DNA from: Desulforamulus ferrireducens
Lineage (GTDB): Bacteria; Bacillota; Desulfotomaculia; Desulfotomaculales; Desulfotomaculaceae
Direction of reading: 5' to 3'
DNA length: 64,000 nt
Assembly (NCBI RefSeq): GCF_002005145.1
Contig: NZ_CP019698.1
Location: 1,736,001 to 1,800,000, forward strand
Shown: positions 1 through 7,830 of the stretch, piece by piece
Layout of the letters: each line of letters opens with the position of its first letter
Numbering within the stretch: position 1 is the first letter of the stretch
Translations under genes and position numbers: made by a program
Notes under the pieces: model-generated
Database searches by the model: none
The model's input: only the letters and a program-made list of their open reading frames with translations
Told to the model about the DNA's origin: nothing

Positions 1-2
1 GC

Positions 3-827
3 ATCTTCGGTACGGATTTTTGCAGCCCTAAATTACATCATGCTCCACACATCGATAACTATCTGGGTTTGCCGGAGCTAACCGGTGATGAACTGCGCCA
101 ACGCTTTTTGGCACATGTGCAAAAAATGGGGTTAAAAATTAATGACAACAAGGTCACAGGAGTCTATCCCTCAGAGGGCGGTTTTACCCTGCAGTCCAGG
201 GATAAGTTTTACCAGGCTAAGGCCGTTATTATAGCCACCGGGGTAAATACAGTAAAACCCATTGAACAGGAATTGGATTATCTGGGTAGGGGTGTTAGCT
301 ATTGCGCCACCTGTGACGGTCCGTTGTATAAAGGTAAAAGGGTGATCGTTCTGGCCTATAATCGGGAGGGATTGGAGGAAGCAAATTTCCTGGCAGAAAT
401 TGCTGCCGAGGTAATCTTGGTTTCCCAAGTGAAAGAAAGGGATGCCGCGGGAATTCATCTGGATGAAAGAATAAAACAAATAAAAGGTAAGCCGGTGGGT
501 ATTCTGGGAGAAATGTGGTCTACCGGAGTAAAATTGGAGGATCAAGAGCTCAAGGCCGATGGCATTTTTATTATCAGGGATTCAGTATTGCCAGACCAAT
601 TGGTGCCAGGTCTTAATGTAAGTAATCAAGGCATAGAAGTGGATCGCCACTGTGCCACCAATATCCCAGGCATATTTGCTGCCGGTGATTGCACCGGCAT
701 GCCTTACCAGCTTAGCAAAGCAACCGGCGAAGGTCAGGTAGCCGCCTTAAGTGCCGTGAAGTACCTGGATGAATTGAAAAATAAGGCCAAGAAAGAGTTG
801 GCCAATTGGGATAGGGGGCGGAGATAA
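3..827 (+). CDS. Thioredoxin-reductase-like flavoprotein without an evident NADPH motif (5' truncated by window)
   Basis: The reading frame is open from base 3, so the N-terminus lies outside the window; the TTG at 69 is internal, because the upstream residues (ending HIDNYLGLPE) already match the family. The redox pair is visible as YCATCDGPLYKGK and the C-terminal FAD motif as GIFAAGDCTG. In NADPH-dependent TrxB the segment after CATC carries a GGGxSA loop and an HRRxxxR motif; here the equivalents read VLAYNREGLEEA and VSQVKERD, so neither is recognisable. This resembles pyridine-nucleotide-independent, ferredoxin-linked thioredoxin reductases of clostridia (inference from family knowledge). 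The last codons (from about base 805, NWDRGRR) come from an inserted group II intron remnant, so the native C-terminus was replaced by a few residues. Confidence 0.8.
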   Translation: MFGTDFCSPKLHHAPHIDNYLGLPELTGDELRQRFLAHVQKMGLKINDNKVTGVYPSEGGFTLQSRDKFYQAKAVIIATGVNTVKPIEQELDYLGRGVSYCATCDGPLYKGKRVIVLAYNREGLEEANFLAEIAAEVILVSQVKERDAAGIHLDERIKQIKGKPVGILGEMWSTGVKLEDQELKADGIFIIRDSVLPDQLVPGLNVSNQGIEVDRHCATNIPGIFAAGDCTGMPYQLSKATGEGQVAALSAVKYLDELKNKAKKELANWDRGRR

Positions 828-1451
828 TCTCCGCCGACCCTCCCACACCACCGGACATGCGGGTCCGCATCCGGCGGTTGGCCAGGGTTAACTGATTACT
901 CAGCGATTAAGATTAAGATTTTCGGGTATTGTGCCGGAGAATTCTCAGCCCTTCTATAAGCCATTGTGGCTTCACCACTCCCTCTTATAGATAGGTCTCT
1001 GTTTCAGAGACAACTGCTATCAGCAAATTCTCTCGAACGCACCGTTCTTAGTCTGCCCTGACCTTCGGCCCTTCCTCGTTAGGAGTACTATGGCCTCTGC
1101 TGACTTCTGCCGACTCAGCCGACACCTCACGATGCGGGTTGGTATTGTTAAGGACTTCCTTACCATTACCGGATCGACAGACCTCCCCGGATAAGAGCGA
1201 TAACTTTCATCCCATGTACCTGCCACATTTACTGCTATATCCCTTGGCAACATAGGGCTTTGACTTGTCTGGCAGTCTTGCCCGAATATAACAGCCTCGA
1301 ATGTGATTCGTGTACCTCAGGTCGGGAATTTGCCTCCAGCTTCTTTCAGATTCCACCTCACGATGGACACCCTTGCTCTTGGCTAACAGTTGGTGTTGCC
1401 AACCCCTGTTCGGGACTTTCACCCTAAAGCTATCGCCCATGCCGGGCATAC
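805..1451 (-). mobile_element. Degenerate group II intron without RT gene
   Basis: Read on the minus strand this 647-bp stretch parallels the full introns elsewhere in the window. It starts GTATGCCCGGCATGGGCGA where the intact copies start GTGCGCCTGGCATGGGCG. It keeps the GTGAAAGTCCCGAA block and the segment around 1080-1110 that corresponds to the region just before the RT gene. It ends with a domain V-like hairpin (about 832-878) and a domain VI-like GGCGGAGATTATCTCCGCC ending in CCCAAT. The reverse-transcriptase frame is absent and divergence is high, so it is an old ORF-less or deletion derivative. Like its relatives it lies just downstream of an intrinsic terminator (1458-1486). Short open frames inside it are not genes. 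Confidence 0.75.
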
Positions 1452-1457
1452 CAGTTT

Positions 1458-1486
1458 AAAAGAGAAGGCTGTCGGCCTTCTCTTTT
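1458..1486 (-). terminator. Intrinsic terminator of the GNAT gene
   Basis: A perfect 12-bp stem, AAAAGAGAAGGC / GCCTTCTCTTTT with a 5-base loop, ends in a T-run on either strand, so it can serve both convergent genes. The stop codon of the GNAT gene overlaps it. The degenerate group II intron begins 7 bases beyond it on the minus strand. Confidence 0.8.
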
Positions 1487-1937
1487 ATGCTAACCTTTTA
1501 ATCATGGGGAAATTTTCATCATCAAAGGCATAATGTACTCCTGGCATAAAACCTTGCTTGCCCCAGAAACCCACTGAATTATCCTTGGGGTTTAGTGAAT
1601 TGACCCTGGCTTCCAGAGTAATACACTGGCAGCCCTGTTCACGCAGCAATTGTTCTAAGAGCTGGTAGACTTTACTCCCCAGTTTTTGACTTCTACAGCA
1701 AAGAGGTATCTGTAGAAAATGTATCTTACATTGAAGAATGCCGTTACGGTTTTTCTTCAAATCATAGATTAAATAGAAATTTTCGTCTTCCATTTCGTCG
1801 TTGTGCTGTAAAGAAGTCAAATAAATACAACCCGGAAACAATACATGATTAACATAAGTTAAAGGATGACCCAAAAGCTTTTCCAGAGCTTCCTGGAATA
1901 AGGCCAATTGAGTATTAGGAGCAGCCAACAATTGCAT
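1485..1937 (-). CDS. GNAT-family N-acetyltransferase-like protein
   Basis: About 150 residues. The C-terminal half (LLEQLLREQGCQCITLEARV, then VGFWGKQGFM) has the shape of the GNAT acetyl-CoA-binding helix followed by the beta6-7 'Y/FxKxGF' signature; the N-terminal half is poorly conserved. The substrate cannot be inferred. I place the start at the second Met (1937): the SD AAGGAG then sits 10 bases upstream, whereas for the first Met (1946) the gap would be one base. It is a single-gene transcript convergent with the thioredoxin-reductase-like gene, with its own terminator. It could be a catalytically inactive member; confidence in the fold is moderate. Confidence 0.6.
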   Translation of the reverse strand: MQLLAAPNTQLALFQEALEKLLGHPLTYVNHVLFPGCIYLTSLQHNDEMEDENFYLIYDLKKNRNGILQCKIHFLQIPLCCRSQKLGSKVYQLLEQLLREQGCQCITLEARVNSLNPKDNSVGFWGKQGFMPGVHYAFDDENFPMIKRLA

Positions 1938-2140
1938 AAGAAACATACTCCTTTTAGTTTACTAGTTATAATATATCACTACTGTGTACAATAAGAAACC
2001 ACTCTTGGCTAAAATAAAAAAATGAGAAAATATTGTCAAAACACTAAACCATTTGACAAACGAAAATTGGAATAACTGGAAGGAATAGTTAATTGCCAGT
2101 AAGAAAAACTCCTTATAGATTTAATAAGGAGCGATGACTG

Positions 2141-3193
2141 ATGTGGAAGAAGATTAGTGCTTTTCAGATCATAGCTTCCCTGTTTGAAATAGCCGGAGCA
2201 GATAAACCAGCTCTCCACTTTCTGGAAAAAGCCTTGCGGCGTCAGCCGGACAGGACAGAGCTACATTTGCAAGCCAGTAGGTTATTTTTAAGGCTGGGTC
2301 AAATTGACCGGGCCGCTCTGCATTGTAAAAAAGCTGCTGCAGGAATTGGAGCCGGTAGTTTCATATATTGGTTAAACCGCGCCAACAACGGTGGCATTAA
2401 AGCTAACCTTTGGGAGCAGGAATCCTGTTACGATGCTGCCGAAGAGCTTGAAGCTATTCCCGAAGTCTCCACTGAGGATAAAATCTCTCAGTTCAACAAC
2501 AGTGGTTTATATCTTTTAGAAAACAATAGATTCCAGGAGGCTTTAACCTGTTTTCAACAGGCCTTGTCGTTAGGAGGTCAAGACGCAGCTATTTTCTTCA
2601 ATACCGGCCTGGCCTTAAGCAAGTTGGGTCAGCATCAAGAAGCTCTGGAATACTATTCCCAGGCCCAATCCTTAGGTTTTTCTCCTCCTGAGTTACTAAA
2701 TAATAAAGGTTATACCTTGTTTTACTTGCAGCGATATGAGGAAGCCCTGTCCTGTTACGAAGTGGCCCGACAATTCTTACCCCATGACCTGGATTTATTA
2801 AGTAACCTGGCTTCCTGCTATCATGTACTGGGAAAAGTAGAGGAAGCGATTAATTGCTATCGCAGTGCCATTGCAACCTGCCCTAACGACCCAACCCTTC
2901 ACAATAACCTGGGTATTTGTCTGGAAAAAACCAACGCCCCCTTAGAAGCATTGGAACATTATCAGCAAGCGGTGGCTCTGGCGCCCCAGTGTAGTACCTT
3001 CTTGTTAAACTGCGGTCATTGCTTGCTCTCTTTAGGTCGTTTAGAAGAAGCCTTTGAGATGGTAACTAAGTTGTTGGAATTAGAGCCCCACAATCACCAA
3101 GCTTGGGGACTTAGAGGCGAATTGCTAGCCGAACAAGGTAAAATGAGAGAGGCTGCTGAATGTTACGGCAGAGCATTAGGCTTGGCAGGGTAG
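2141..3193 (+). CDS. Tetratricopeptide-repeat protein
   Basis: 350 residues made almost entirely of 34-residue TPR units from about residue 10 to the C-terminus, for example FNTGLALSKLGQHQEALEYY and LNNKGYTLFYLQRYEEALSC, with the alternating small/large positions (W/L-G-Y-A-P pattern) typical of TPR helices. There is no signal peptide, membrane segment or enzymatic domain, so it probably is a cytosolic protein-protein adaptor. Partners are unknown. The SD AAGGAG at 2126 is 9 bases before ATG; an earlier ATG at 2134 is closed after seven codons. The gene stands alone, ended by the hairpin at 3228-3264. Confidence 0.85.
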   Translation: MWKKISAFQIIASLFEIAGADKPALHFLEKALRRQPDRTELHLQASRLFLRLGQIDRAALHCKKAAAGIGAGSFIYWLNRANNGGIKANLWEQESCYDAAEELEAIPEVSTEDKISQFNNSGLYLLENNRFQEALTCFQQALSLGGQDAAIFFNTGLALSKLGQHQEALEYYSQAQSLGFSPPELLNNKGYTLFYLQRYEEALSCYEVARQFLPHDLDLLSNLASCYHVLGKVEEAINCYRSAIATCPNDPTLHNNLGICLEKTNAPLEALEHYQQAVALAPQCSTFLLNCGHCLLSLGRLEEAFEMVTKLLELEPHNHQAWGLRGELLAEQGKMREAAECYGRALGLAG

Positions 3194-3227
3194 GGAAGCG
3201 CCCTTGGCAAAGATTAAAAACAATGTG

Positions 3228-3264
3228 GTGTCGCAAAACTAAGGTAATGCGACACTTCTTTTTT
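3228..3264 (+). terminator. Intrinsic terminator after the TPR gene
   Basis: Stem GTGTCGCA / TGCGACAC with a 12-base loop, followed by TTCTTTTTT. It separates the TPR gene from the queuosine operon. Confidence 0.75.
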
Positions 3265-3382
3265 GCCAACAGCCCTGTCTTTTTGACAAAATTTTTCCGT
3301 TTTTGGCAGGGGAATTGCATCTGAAAGAGAAATAATTAAAGTTTGGAGCCGGGAGAAATACTATCCTTAAGGAGGACGAAGC

Positions 3383-3766
3383 ATGTACGAATTGACAGTG
3401 AAAAGCAGATTCTCCGCTGCCCATAGTCTTTGCGGTTATCCCGGTGATTGCGCCCGTTTACATGGTCATACCTGGACCGTTGAGGTAAAAGTCTGCGGCC
3501 ATGAATTAGATAAACTTGGTATGTTAGTAGACTTTAAGGATATTAAAAGGCAATTATCCCGCATCATCGACCAGTTAGATCATAGTTTACTCAATGATTT
3601 GCCGGAGTTTAGTACAGGGGGTAGCAATCCCACAGCAGAAAATCTAGCTTATTATATATACCAATCCCTCTTGAAACCTGTAGCGGAATTGAGACCTGGC
3701 TTAAAGCTTAAGGAGATTTCGGTGTGGGAATCTCCCGATGCCTATGCCACCTATCGGGAGGATTAA
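3383..3766 (+). CDS. queD: 6-carboxy-5,6,7,8-tetrahydropterin synthase
   Basis: Converts 7,8-dihydroneopterin triphosphate to 6-carboxytetrahydropterin, the second step to preQ0/queuosine, in the cytosol. The 127-residue length is normal for QueD. Zinc ligands H14 (SAAHSL), H27 and H29 are visible, and the catalytic Cys is C23 in the CARLHGH motif. The conserved Asp-His (QLDHSLLND) and the ExPTAEN-like segment (NPTAENLA) also fit, as does the C-terminal WESPDAYATY glutamate. SD AAGGAGG lies 7 bases upstream of ATG. It is the first gene of the queD-queC-DUF366-queE-folE run. Confidence 0.93.
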   Translation: MYELTVKSRFSAAHSLCGYPGDCARLHGHTWTVEVKVCGHELDKLGMLVDFKDIKRQLSRIIDQLDHSLLNDLPEFSTGGSNPTAENLAYYIYQSLLKPVAELRPGLKLKEISVWESPDAYATYRED

Positions 3767-3770
3767 TACA

Positions 3771-4460
3771 GTGAGTAGTGTAGTATTGTTATCCGGGGGA
3801 CTGGATTCCACTGTAAACCTGGCCTATGCCCTTACCGAAGGGCCGGTAAAGCTAGCCTTAACCATTAATTACGGACAATTGGCAGCCAACCAAGAAATAG
3901 CAGCGGCATCACGCTTAGCCAAGTATTACCATATACCCCATCGGGTTATTGAACTTCCCTGGTTACAGCAAATAACCAACACTGCCTTGGTTAATCAAGG
4001 ACAGACTTTGCCAGAACCTACTACCGAAGCATTGGATCAATATGAGCAAGCCAGTAAGAGTGCGGCAGCAGTTTGGGTACCTAATCGTAACGGCCTATTT
4101 GTTAATATTGCTGCCTGTTTTGCTGAGAGTCTCCAGTGCCAAAGGGTGATTACCGGTTTTAATGGTGAAGAGGCAGCCACCTTTCCGGATAATACACCGG
4201 AATTTACCGAGGCAGTTAGTGCTGCTATGAAATATTCCACGGCCAATCAGGTGAAGGTGCTGAGTTATACCGCACGCATGACCAAAAAAGAAATTGTGGC
4301 TTTGGGCCAACGTTTAGGTGTTCCCTGGGAACTGGTGTGGAGTTGCTACCGGGGGGATCATACCATGTGTGGCAAATGCGAAAGCTGCCAACGTTTAATG
4401 CGAGCCTTTCGTTATCTAAACTTGGACCTACCGGCCCAGTTTGCCAAGGGGGAGGGATAA
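3771..4460 (+). CDS. queC: 7-cyano-7-deazaguanine synthase
   Basis: ATP-dependent conversion of 7-carboxy-7-deazaguanine to preQ0. The N-terminal PP-loop SGGLDST binds ATP, and the C-terminal zinc site is CYRGDHTMCGKCESC (four Cys). I start at the GTG at 3771, five bases after the queD stop with GGGAGG 9 bases upstream, giving 229 residues beginning MSSVVLLSGG; an earlier in-frame ATG lies inside queD and lacks an SD. Position directly after queD supports the role. Confidence 0.93.
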   Translation: MSSVVLLSGGLDSTVNLAYALTEGPVKLALTINYGQLAANQEIAAASRLAKYYHIPHRVIELPWLQQITNTALVNQGQTLPEPTTEALDQYEQASKSAAAVWVPNRNGLFVNIAACFAESLQCQRVITGFNGEEAATFPDNTPEFTEAVSAAMKYSTANQVKVLSYTARMTKKEIVALGQRLGVPWELVWSCYRGDHTMCGKCESCQRLMRAFRYLNLDLPAQFAKGEG

Positions 4461-4465
4461 TCATT

Positions 4466-5029
4466 ATGCTGATTCACACAGTGGAACAACCATTAACATA
4501 TGACGGCAGACAATTGTCTTCTCTGTTTGCCTTTCGCAACTTTGGCCTACAGGGAGACAGTGTGGTAATTTTTCGTGGCGGTTGCCAGGTGGCTCTCACC
4601 GAAATGGTAGACCTGGCCGATGTGCGGGCCAATGCCCCCATTTATAGCGAAGACATGCTGCATTTTATTATTGAGCACTTTGAACAGGATCTGGAAAAAA
4701 CAGTAATACGACAGCGATTACTCATTGCTATCATTAAGGATGTATTACAGGATAAAACAGGTAGCCAGTTGACCCGCAGGGGAGACGATTTATATTTGGG
4801 CACTAATAAGCTCTCCGTTTCTATTGCCACGGCCAGTCCGGTATCTACCATGATTCATACCGGACTTAACATTTCTTCTCAAAACACTCCTGTGCCAACG
4901 GTGGGATTGGCTGACCTTGGCCTAAAGGAGGGGGACATTCTCTCCCTGGGGCGGAGTATTGCTGAAGCCTATGTGGCAGAAACCAACAGCATCCATTTGG
5001 CCCGCTGCAAGGTCAGGGGGGTTGGGTAA
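4466..5029 (+). CDS. DUF366-like protein embedded in the queuosine operon
   Basis: 187 residues, starting at ATG 4466 with a GGGAGGG SD; its stop overlaps the queE start (TAATG). I recognise features of the uncharacterised DUF366 family from memory: FGLQGDSVVIFRG, a central GAPIYSED-like segment (NAPIYSEDMLHFIIEHFE), GDDLYLGTNKLSVSIATASP and a terminal ARCKVRGV. The DUF366 fold has been likened to biotin/lipoate ligases, but no catalytic role is known to me. Tight coupling between queC and queE makes a link with preQ0/queuosine synthesis or salvage likely; this is inference from context only. Confidence 0.65.
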   Translation: MLIHTVEQPLTYDGRQLSSLFAFRNFGLQGDSVVIFRGGCQVALTEMVDLADVRANAPIYSEDMLHFIIEHFEQDLEKTVIRQRLLIAIIKDVLQDKTGSQLTRRGDDLYLGTNKLSVSIATASPVSTMIHTGLNISSQNTPVPTVGLADLGLKEGDILSLGRSIAEAYVAETNSIHLARCKVRGVG

Positions 5030-5772
5030 TGACCCGGTGCCACCTACAGGAAGTATTTTCTTCGGTTCAAGGAGAAGGTCCCTATGTTGGCTGCCGGCAA
5101 ATTTTCATTCGTTTGGCCGGTTGCAATTGGCACTGTAACTTTTGTGACACCCCTGGCAATGCCAGGCCGGCCTCCTTTAGCATAGAAAAGTCGCCAGGAC
5201 AACGAGACTTTATGAACCTCACCAATCCGGTTAACGCTGAAAAACTTGCTTCCCTGATCAAAGGCTACTATGACTTAAAAACTCACCATTCCATCAGTCT
5301 TACCGGTGGGGAACCATTACTGCAGACAGACTATTTAATTAAGCTTATTCCTCTCCTGGCAGGGACCAGGCAAGGTATTTACCTGGAAACCAACGGTACA
5401 CTACCTGATAAACTAAGAGAAATTATTGATTTAGTTGCCATGGTTAGTATGGATATTAAACTGGAGAGTTCCACAGGTACGGCAACTCCTTGGGAACTTC
5501 ATCATAGATTTCTACAAGTTGCTGCTCAAAAGAAAGTTTATGTAAAAATAGTTATTACCTCAGCAACCAGCAGCGCAGAGATCAAAAAAGCAGCGGAACT
5601 TATAAGCAGTGTCAACCCTGCTATTGAGCTGGTATTACAACCTGTTACCCCCAAGGGTGGTTGTGGTCTTCCCACAGCCGAGCAAGTATTACACTGGCAA
5701 TCAGTGGCCCTTGATTACCTGACCAATGTAAGGGTGATCCCACAAACACATCTGATGCTAGGGCAACTTTAG
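5029..5772 (+). CDS. queE: 7-carboxy-7-deazaguanine synthase (radical SAM)
   Basis: Radical-SAM enzyme turning 6-carboxytetrahydropterin into 7-carboxy-7-deazaguanine. The [4Fe-4S]-binding motif is [10 protein letters not shown] (CxxxCxxC), preceded by the QueE-type [20 protein letters not shown], which binds substrate near the N-terminus. LTGGEPLL (SAM-contact GGE) follows at about residue 95. 247 residues, normal for the family with an insertion after the cluster motif. Translationally coupled to the preceding gene (1-base overlap). Confidence 0.93.
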   Translation: MTRCHLQEVFSSVQGEGPYVGCRQIFIRLAGCNWHCNFCDTPGNARPASFSIEKSPGQRDFMNLTNPVNAEKLASLIKGYYDLKTHHSISLTGGEPLLQTDYLIKLIPLLAGTRQGIYLETNGTLPDKLREIIDLVAMVSMDIKLESSTGTATPWELHHRFLQVAAQKKVYVKIVITSATSSAEIKKAAELISSVNPAIELVLQPVTPKGGCGLPTAEQVLHWQSVALDYLTNVRVIPQTHLMLGQL

Positions 5773-5777
5773 AGGAG

Positions 5778-6356
5778 TTGATAACAATTTTTGACCTACC
5801 AAAAATCGAACAAGCAGTTCGCATGATACTAGAAGCCATCGGGGAAGATCCGGATCGTGAAGGTTTGGTGGAAACCCCCGCTCGGGTGGCCAAAATGTAT
5901 CAAGAAGTTTTTGCCGGGTTACAGGAGGACCCCCAGGAGCACTTAAGCAAGATTTTTTCGGAAGAACACGAAGAAATGGTTTTAGTCAAGGATATCCGTC
6001 TATATAGTATGTGTGAGCACCATTTAATTCCCTTTATTGGTAAAGCCCATGTTTGTTATATACCAAGAAATGGTAAGGTGACCGGCCTATCTAAGTTAGC
6101 CAGACTGGTCAATGGCTATGCCCGCCGTCCCCAGTTACAGGAAAGACTAACCAAGCAAATTGCCGATGCCATTATGAATCGGCTGAATCCCTACGGGGTG
6201 ATGGTGGTAGTGGAGGCAGAGCATCTCTGTATGTCCATGCGGGGGGTTCGCTCACCTGGTGCCACAACCGTTACCTCGGCGGTGCGGGGGATATTCAAAA
6301 AAAATGAATCCTCCAGGGCTGAAGCCCTGAGGCTGATAACTAAAGGCAAGTTATAA
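5778..6356 (+). CDS. folE: GTP cyclohydrolase I
   Basis: Type IA GTP cyclohydrolase making dihydroneopterin triphosphate, here as the first step for queuosine (and possibly folate). Visible are [29 protein letters not shown] in the N-terminal helix region, the zinc/active site [11 protein letters not shown], and the second Cys in [12 protein letters not shown]. The start is uncertain: TTG 5778 directly follows the SD-like AGAGGAG with almost no spacing, while the SD would suit an ATT at 5787 (product starting FDLPKIEQ). No ATG lies between; I keep TTG. Confidence 0.9.
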   Translation: MITIFDLPKIEQAVRMILEAIGEDPDREGLVETPARVAKMYQEVFAGLQEDPQEHLSKIFSEEHEEMVLVKDIRLYSMCEHHLIPFIGKAHVCYIPRNGKVTGLSKLARLVNGYARRPQLQERLTKQIADAIMNRLNPYGVMVVVEAEHLCMSMRGVRSPGATTVTSAVRGIFKKNESSRAEALRLITKGKL

Positions 6357-6374
6357 AAAGTGGAGGGGAAACCA

Positions 6375-6557
6375 GTGAGTTCCGAGCATAAGACAGAGGG
6401 GAAACTTGAACTAATCGCCCAAAAGACCTTTGCCCCTTATAAAGAAATGTATAAAGTAGTAGATTTTTTAAACAGAACCTTAAAGGAAAAGAATGTAATT
6501 TTTGGTTTAACCAAGGATAAGGATGGCAACATGACCATTTCCATCTATGAAACCTAG
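6375..6557 (+). CDS. Small conserved protein, YpmA/DUF4264-like
   Basis: 60 residues from GTG 6375 (SD GGAGGGG 8 bases upstream; the earlier in-frame GTG at 6360 overlaps that SD). The sequence YKEMYKVVDFLNRTLKEKN followed by VIFGLTKDKDGNMTISIYE matches the small YpmA-like proteins of Firmicutes, whose function is not known to me. No membrane segment or metal motif is present. It follows folE by 18 bases and precedes surE by 35, so it may be co-transcribed with them. Confidence 0.6.
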   Translation: MSSEHKTEGKLELIAQKTFAPYKEMYKVVDFLNRTLKEKNVIFGLTKDKDGNMTISIYET

Positions 6558-6592
6558 GGTGGTTAACAAATAAGAACCTTAAGGAGGGCCAA

Positions 6593-7360
6593 ATGCGGAT
6601 ACTCATTTCCAATGATGACGGTATCTATGCCGAAGGCATCGGGGAATTAAGAAAGGCTATGGAGGAAATTGCCGACGAAGTATATGTGGTTGCTCCAGAC
6701 CGTGAAAGGAGTGCCTGTGGTCACGGTATTACCGTAACCCGTCCCTTACGGGCCAAAGTCCATCAATTTAAATCCGGGCATGCTAAGGGTTGGGTAGTGG
6801 ACGGCACCCCAGCGGATTGTGTGAAATTAGGATTGGAGGCTATTCTGGAAAACCCGCCGGACTTAGTTGTTTCCGGTATTAATTTAGGCCCCAATTTGGG
6901 TAGTGATGTATTATATTCCGGTACAGTGTCTGCAGCTGTAGAAGCAGTCATCAACCACGTACCAGCCATTGCAGTTTCCCTGGCAGACTGGCAAAACTTG
7001 GATTACCGGGCGGCGGCAAAATTTATGCAAGAACTTGTCCCTCTGGTGATGGCTAATCCTTTGGAACAAGGGGTTTTACTAAATGTCAATGTTCCCAACC
7101 ATTACGATGGCAGGGGAGTTAAAGTCACTCGTTTGGCCCGTCGACGTTATGTGGAATGTTTTGACAAAAGGGTAGATCCCAGGGGTAATATTTATTTTTG
7201 GATGGTGGGGAAGCCCCACAATATTGACGAGGATGATCCACAAACCGATGTGGCCGCTGTCAAGGCTGGTTACATTTCCGTCACCCCCATGCATTTGGAT
7301 TTAACCTATTACAATTTTCAAAAGAAAATGGCCGGCTGGTGGCCGACCGATCAGTCATAG
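6593..7360 (+). CDS. surE: 5'/3'-nucleotidase SurE
   Basis: Survival protein E, a divalent-metal-dependent nucleoside 5'/3'-monophosphate phosphatase. The N-terminal MRILISNDDGIYAEG supplies the paired Asp metal ligands, VAPDRERSACGHG is the conserved second motif, and VVSGINLGPNLGSDVLYSGT contains the active-site SGIN/NLG signature. 255 residues, family-typical. SD AAGGAGGG sits 6 bases before ATG. It closes the run of plus-strand genes that begins with queD. Confidence 0.93.
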   Translation: MRILISNDDGIYAEGIGELRKAMEEIADEVYVVAPDRERSACGHGITVTRPLRAKVHQFKSGHAKGWVVDGTPADCVKLGLEAILENPPDLVVSGINLGPNLGSDVLYSGTVSAAVEAVINHVPAIAVSLADWQNLDYRAAAKFMQELVPLVMANPLEQGVLLNVNVPNHYDGRGVKVTRLARRRYVECFDKRVDPRGNIYFWMVGKPHNIDEDDPQTDVAAVKAGYISVTPMHLDLTYYNFQKKMAGWWPTDQS

Positions 7361-7416
7361 CATCCCTTGAGCTGACCTCCCTCTTTGAGGGAGGCGGCAA
7401 CAAAATGCCGAGAGAG

Positions 7417-7584
7417 TTATACAAGCTCATTAGCCCTTTGTAAAGCTATTTTAACGAAATTACCGCACTGACGGGAAGTTAAGTTACCATAGTCGCTGTG
7501 TTCCCCTTCAATTAAGCCTTCCACCCCTTGCTGTCTGGCAGCATAATGCTTCATTCTCCAGTTCATTACTTTATCCCTTGCCAT
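7417..7584 (-). CDS. Small acid-soluble spore protein-like
   Basis: 55 residues starting MARDKVMNWRMKHYAA and ending with GNLTSRQCGNFVKIALQRAN. The GNLTSRQxG block resembles the DNA-binding core of alpha/beta-type SASPs (GDLTSRxNGxxGG), and the MAR start plus short length fit, but the glycine-rich GSVGG part is changed to CGNFV. Likely a divergent spore-DNA-coating protein; it could also be an unrelated small protein. The ATG at 7584 has GGAGG 8 bases upstream; upstream in-frame starts lack an SD. It precedes spoVB, another sporulation gene, on the same strand. Confidence 0.55.
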   Translation of the reverse strand: MARDKVMNWRMKHYAARQQGVEGLIEGEHSDYGNLTSRQCGNFVKIALQRANELV

Positions 7585-7830
7585 GATATCTTCCTCCCTC
7601 AACTCAGATTTTTTCCAAATTGCTCCGCTCACTGCTTGATCCATGATTTGATTTGGGCAGTCAGCCTGCATTTGGTAATGGCGAAACCTACCTACGCAAC
7701 AGGGTTCAGGGAAAAATACCAGGAAAAGCTTAAGGATAAATATTTATTTTATCCTTTGGTTAAGCATAGTATGTAATCTTCTGAAAAAAATTATTTTACT
7801 AAGATTTTGGCGTTTAAACCATTTTTAAAA

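Noticed and set aside
1020-1449. Two short minus-strand frames
   Set aside because: They lie within domains of the degenerate group II intron.
3265-3382. preQ1 riboswitch before queD
   Set aside because: I looked for the preQ1-I/II signatures and found none; only a TTGACA without a convincing -10 is present.
7528-7776. Plus-strand frame opposite the SASP-like gene
   Set aside because: No SD and no protein features; antisense to the SASP-like gene.
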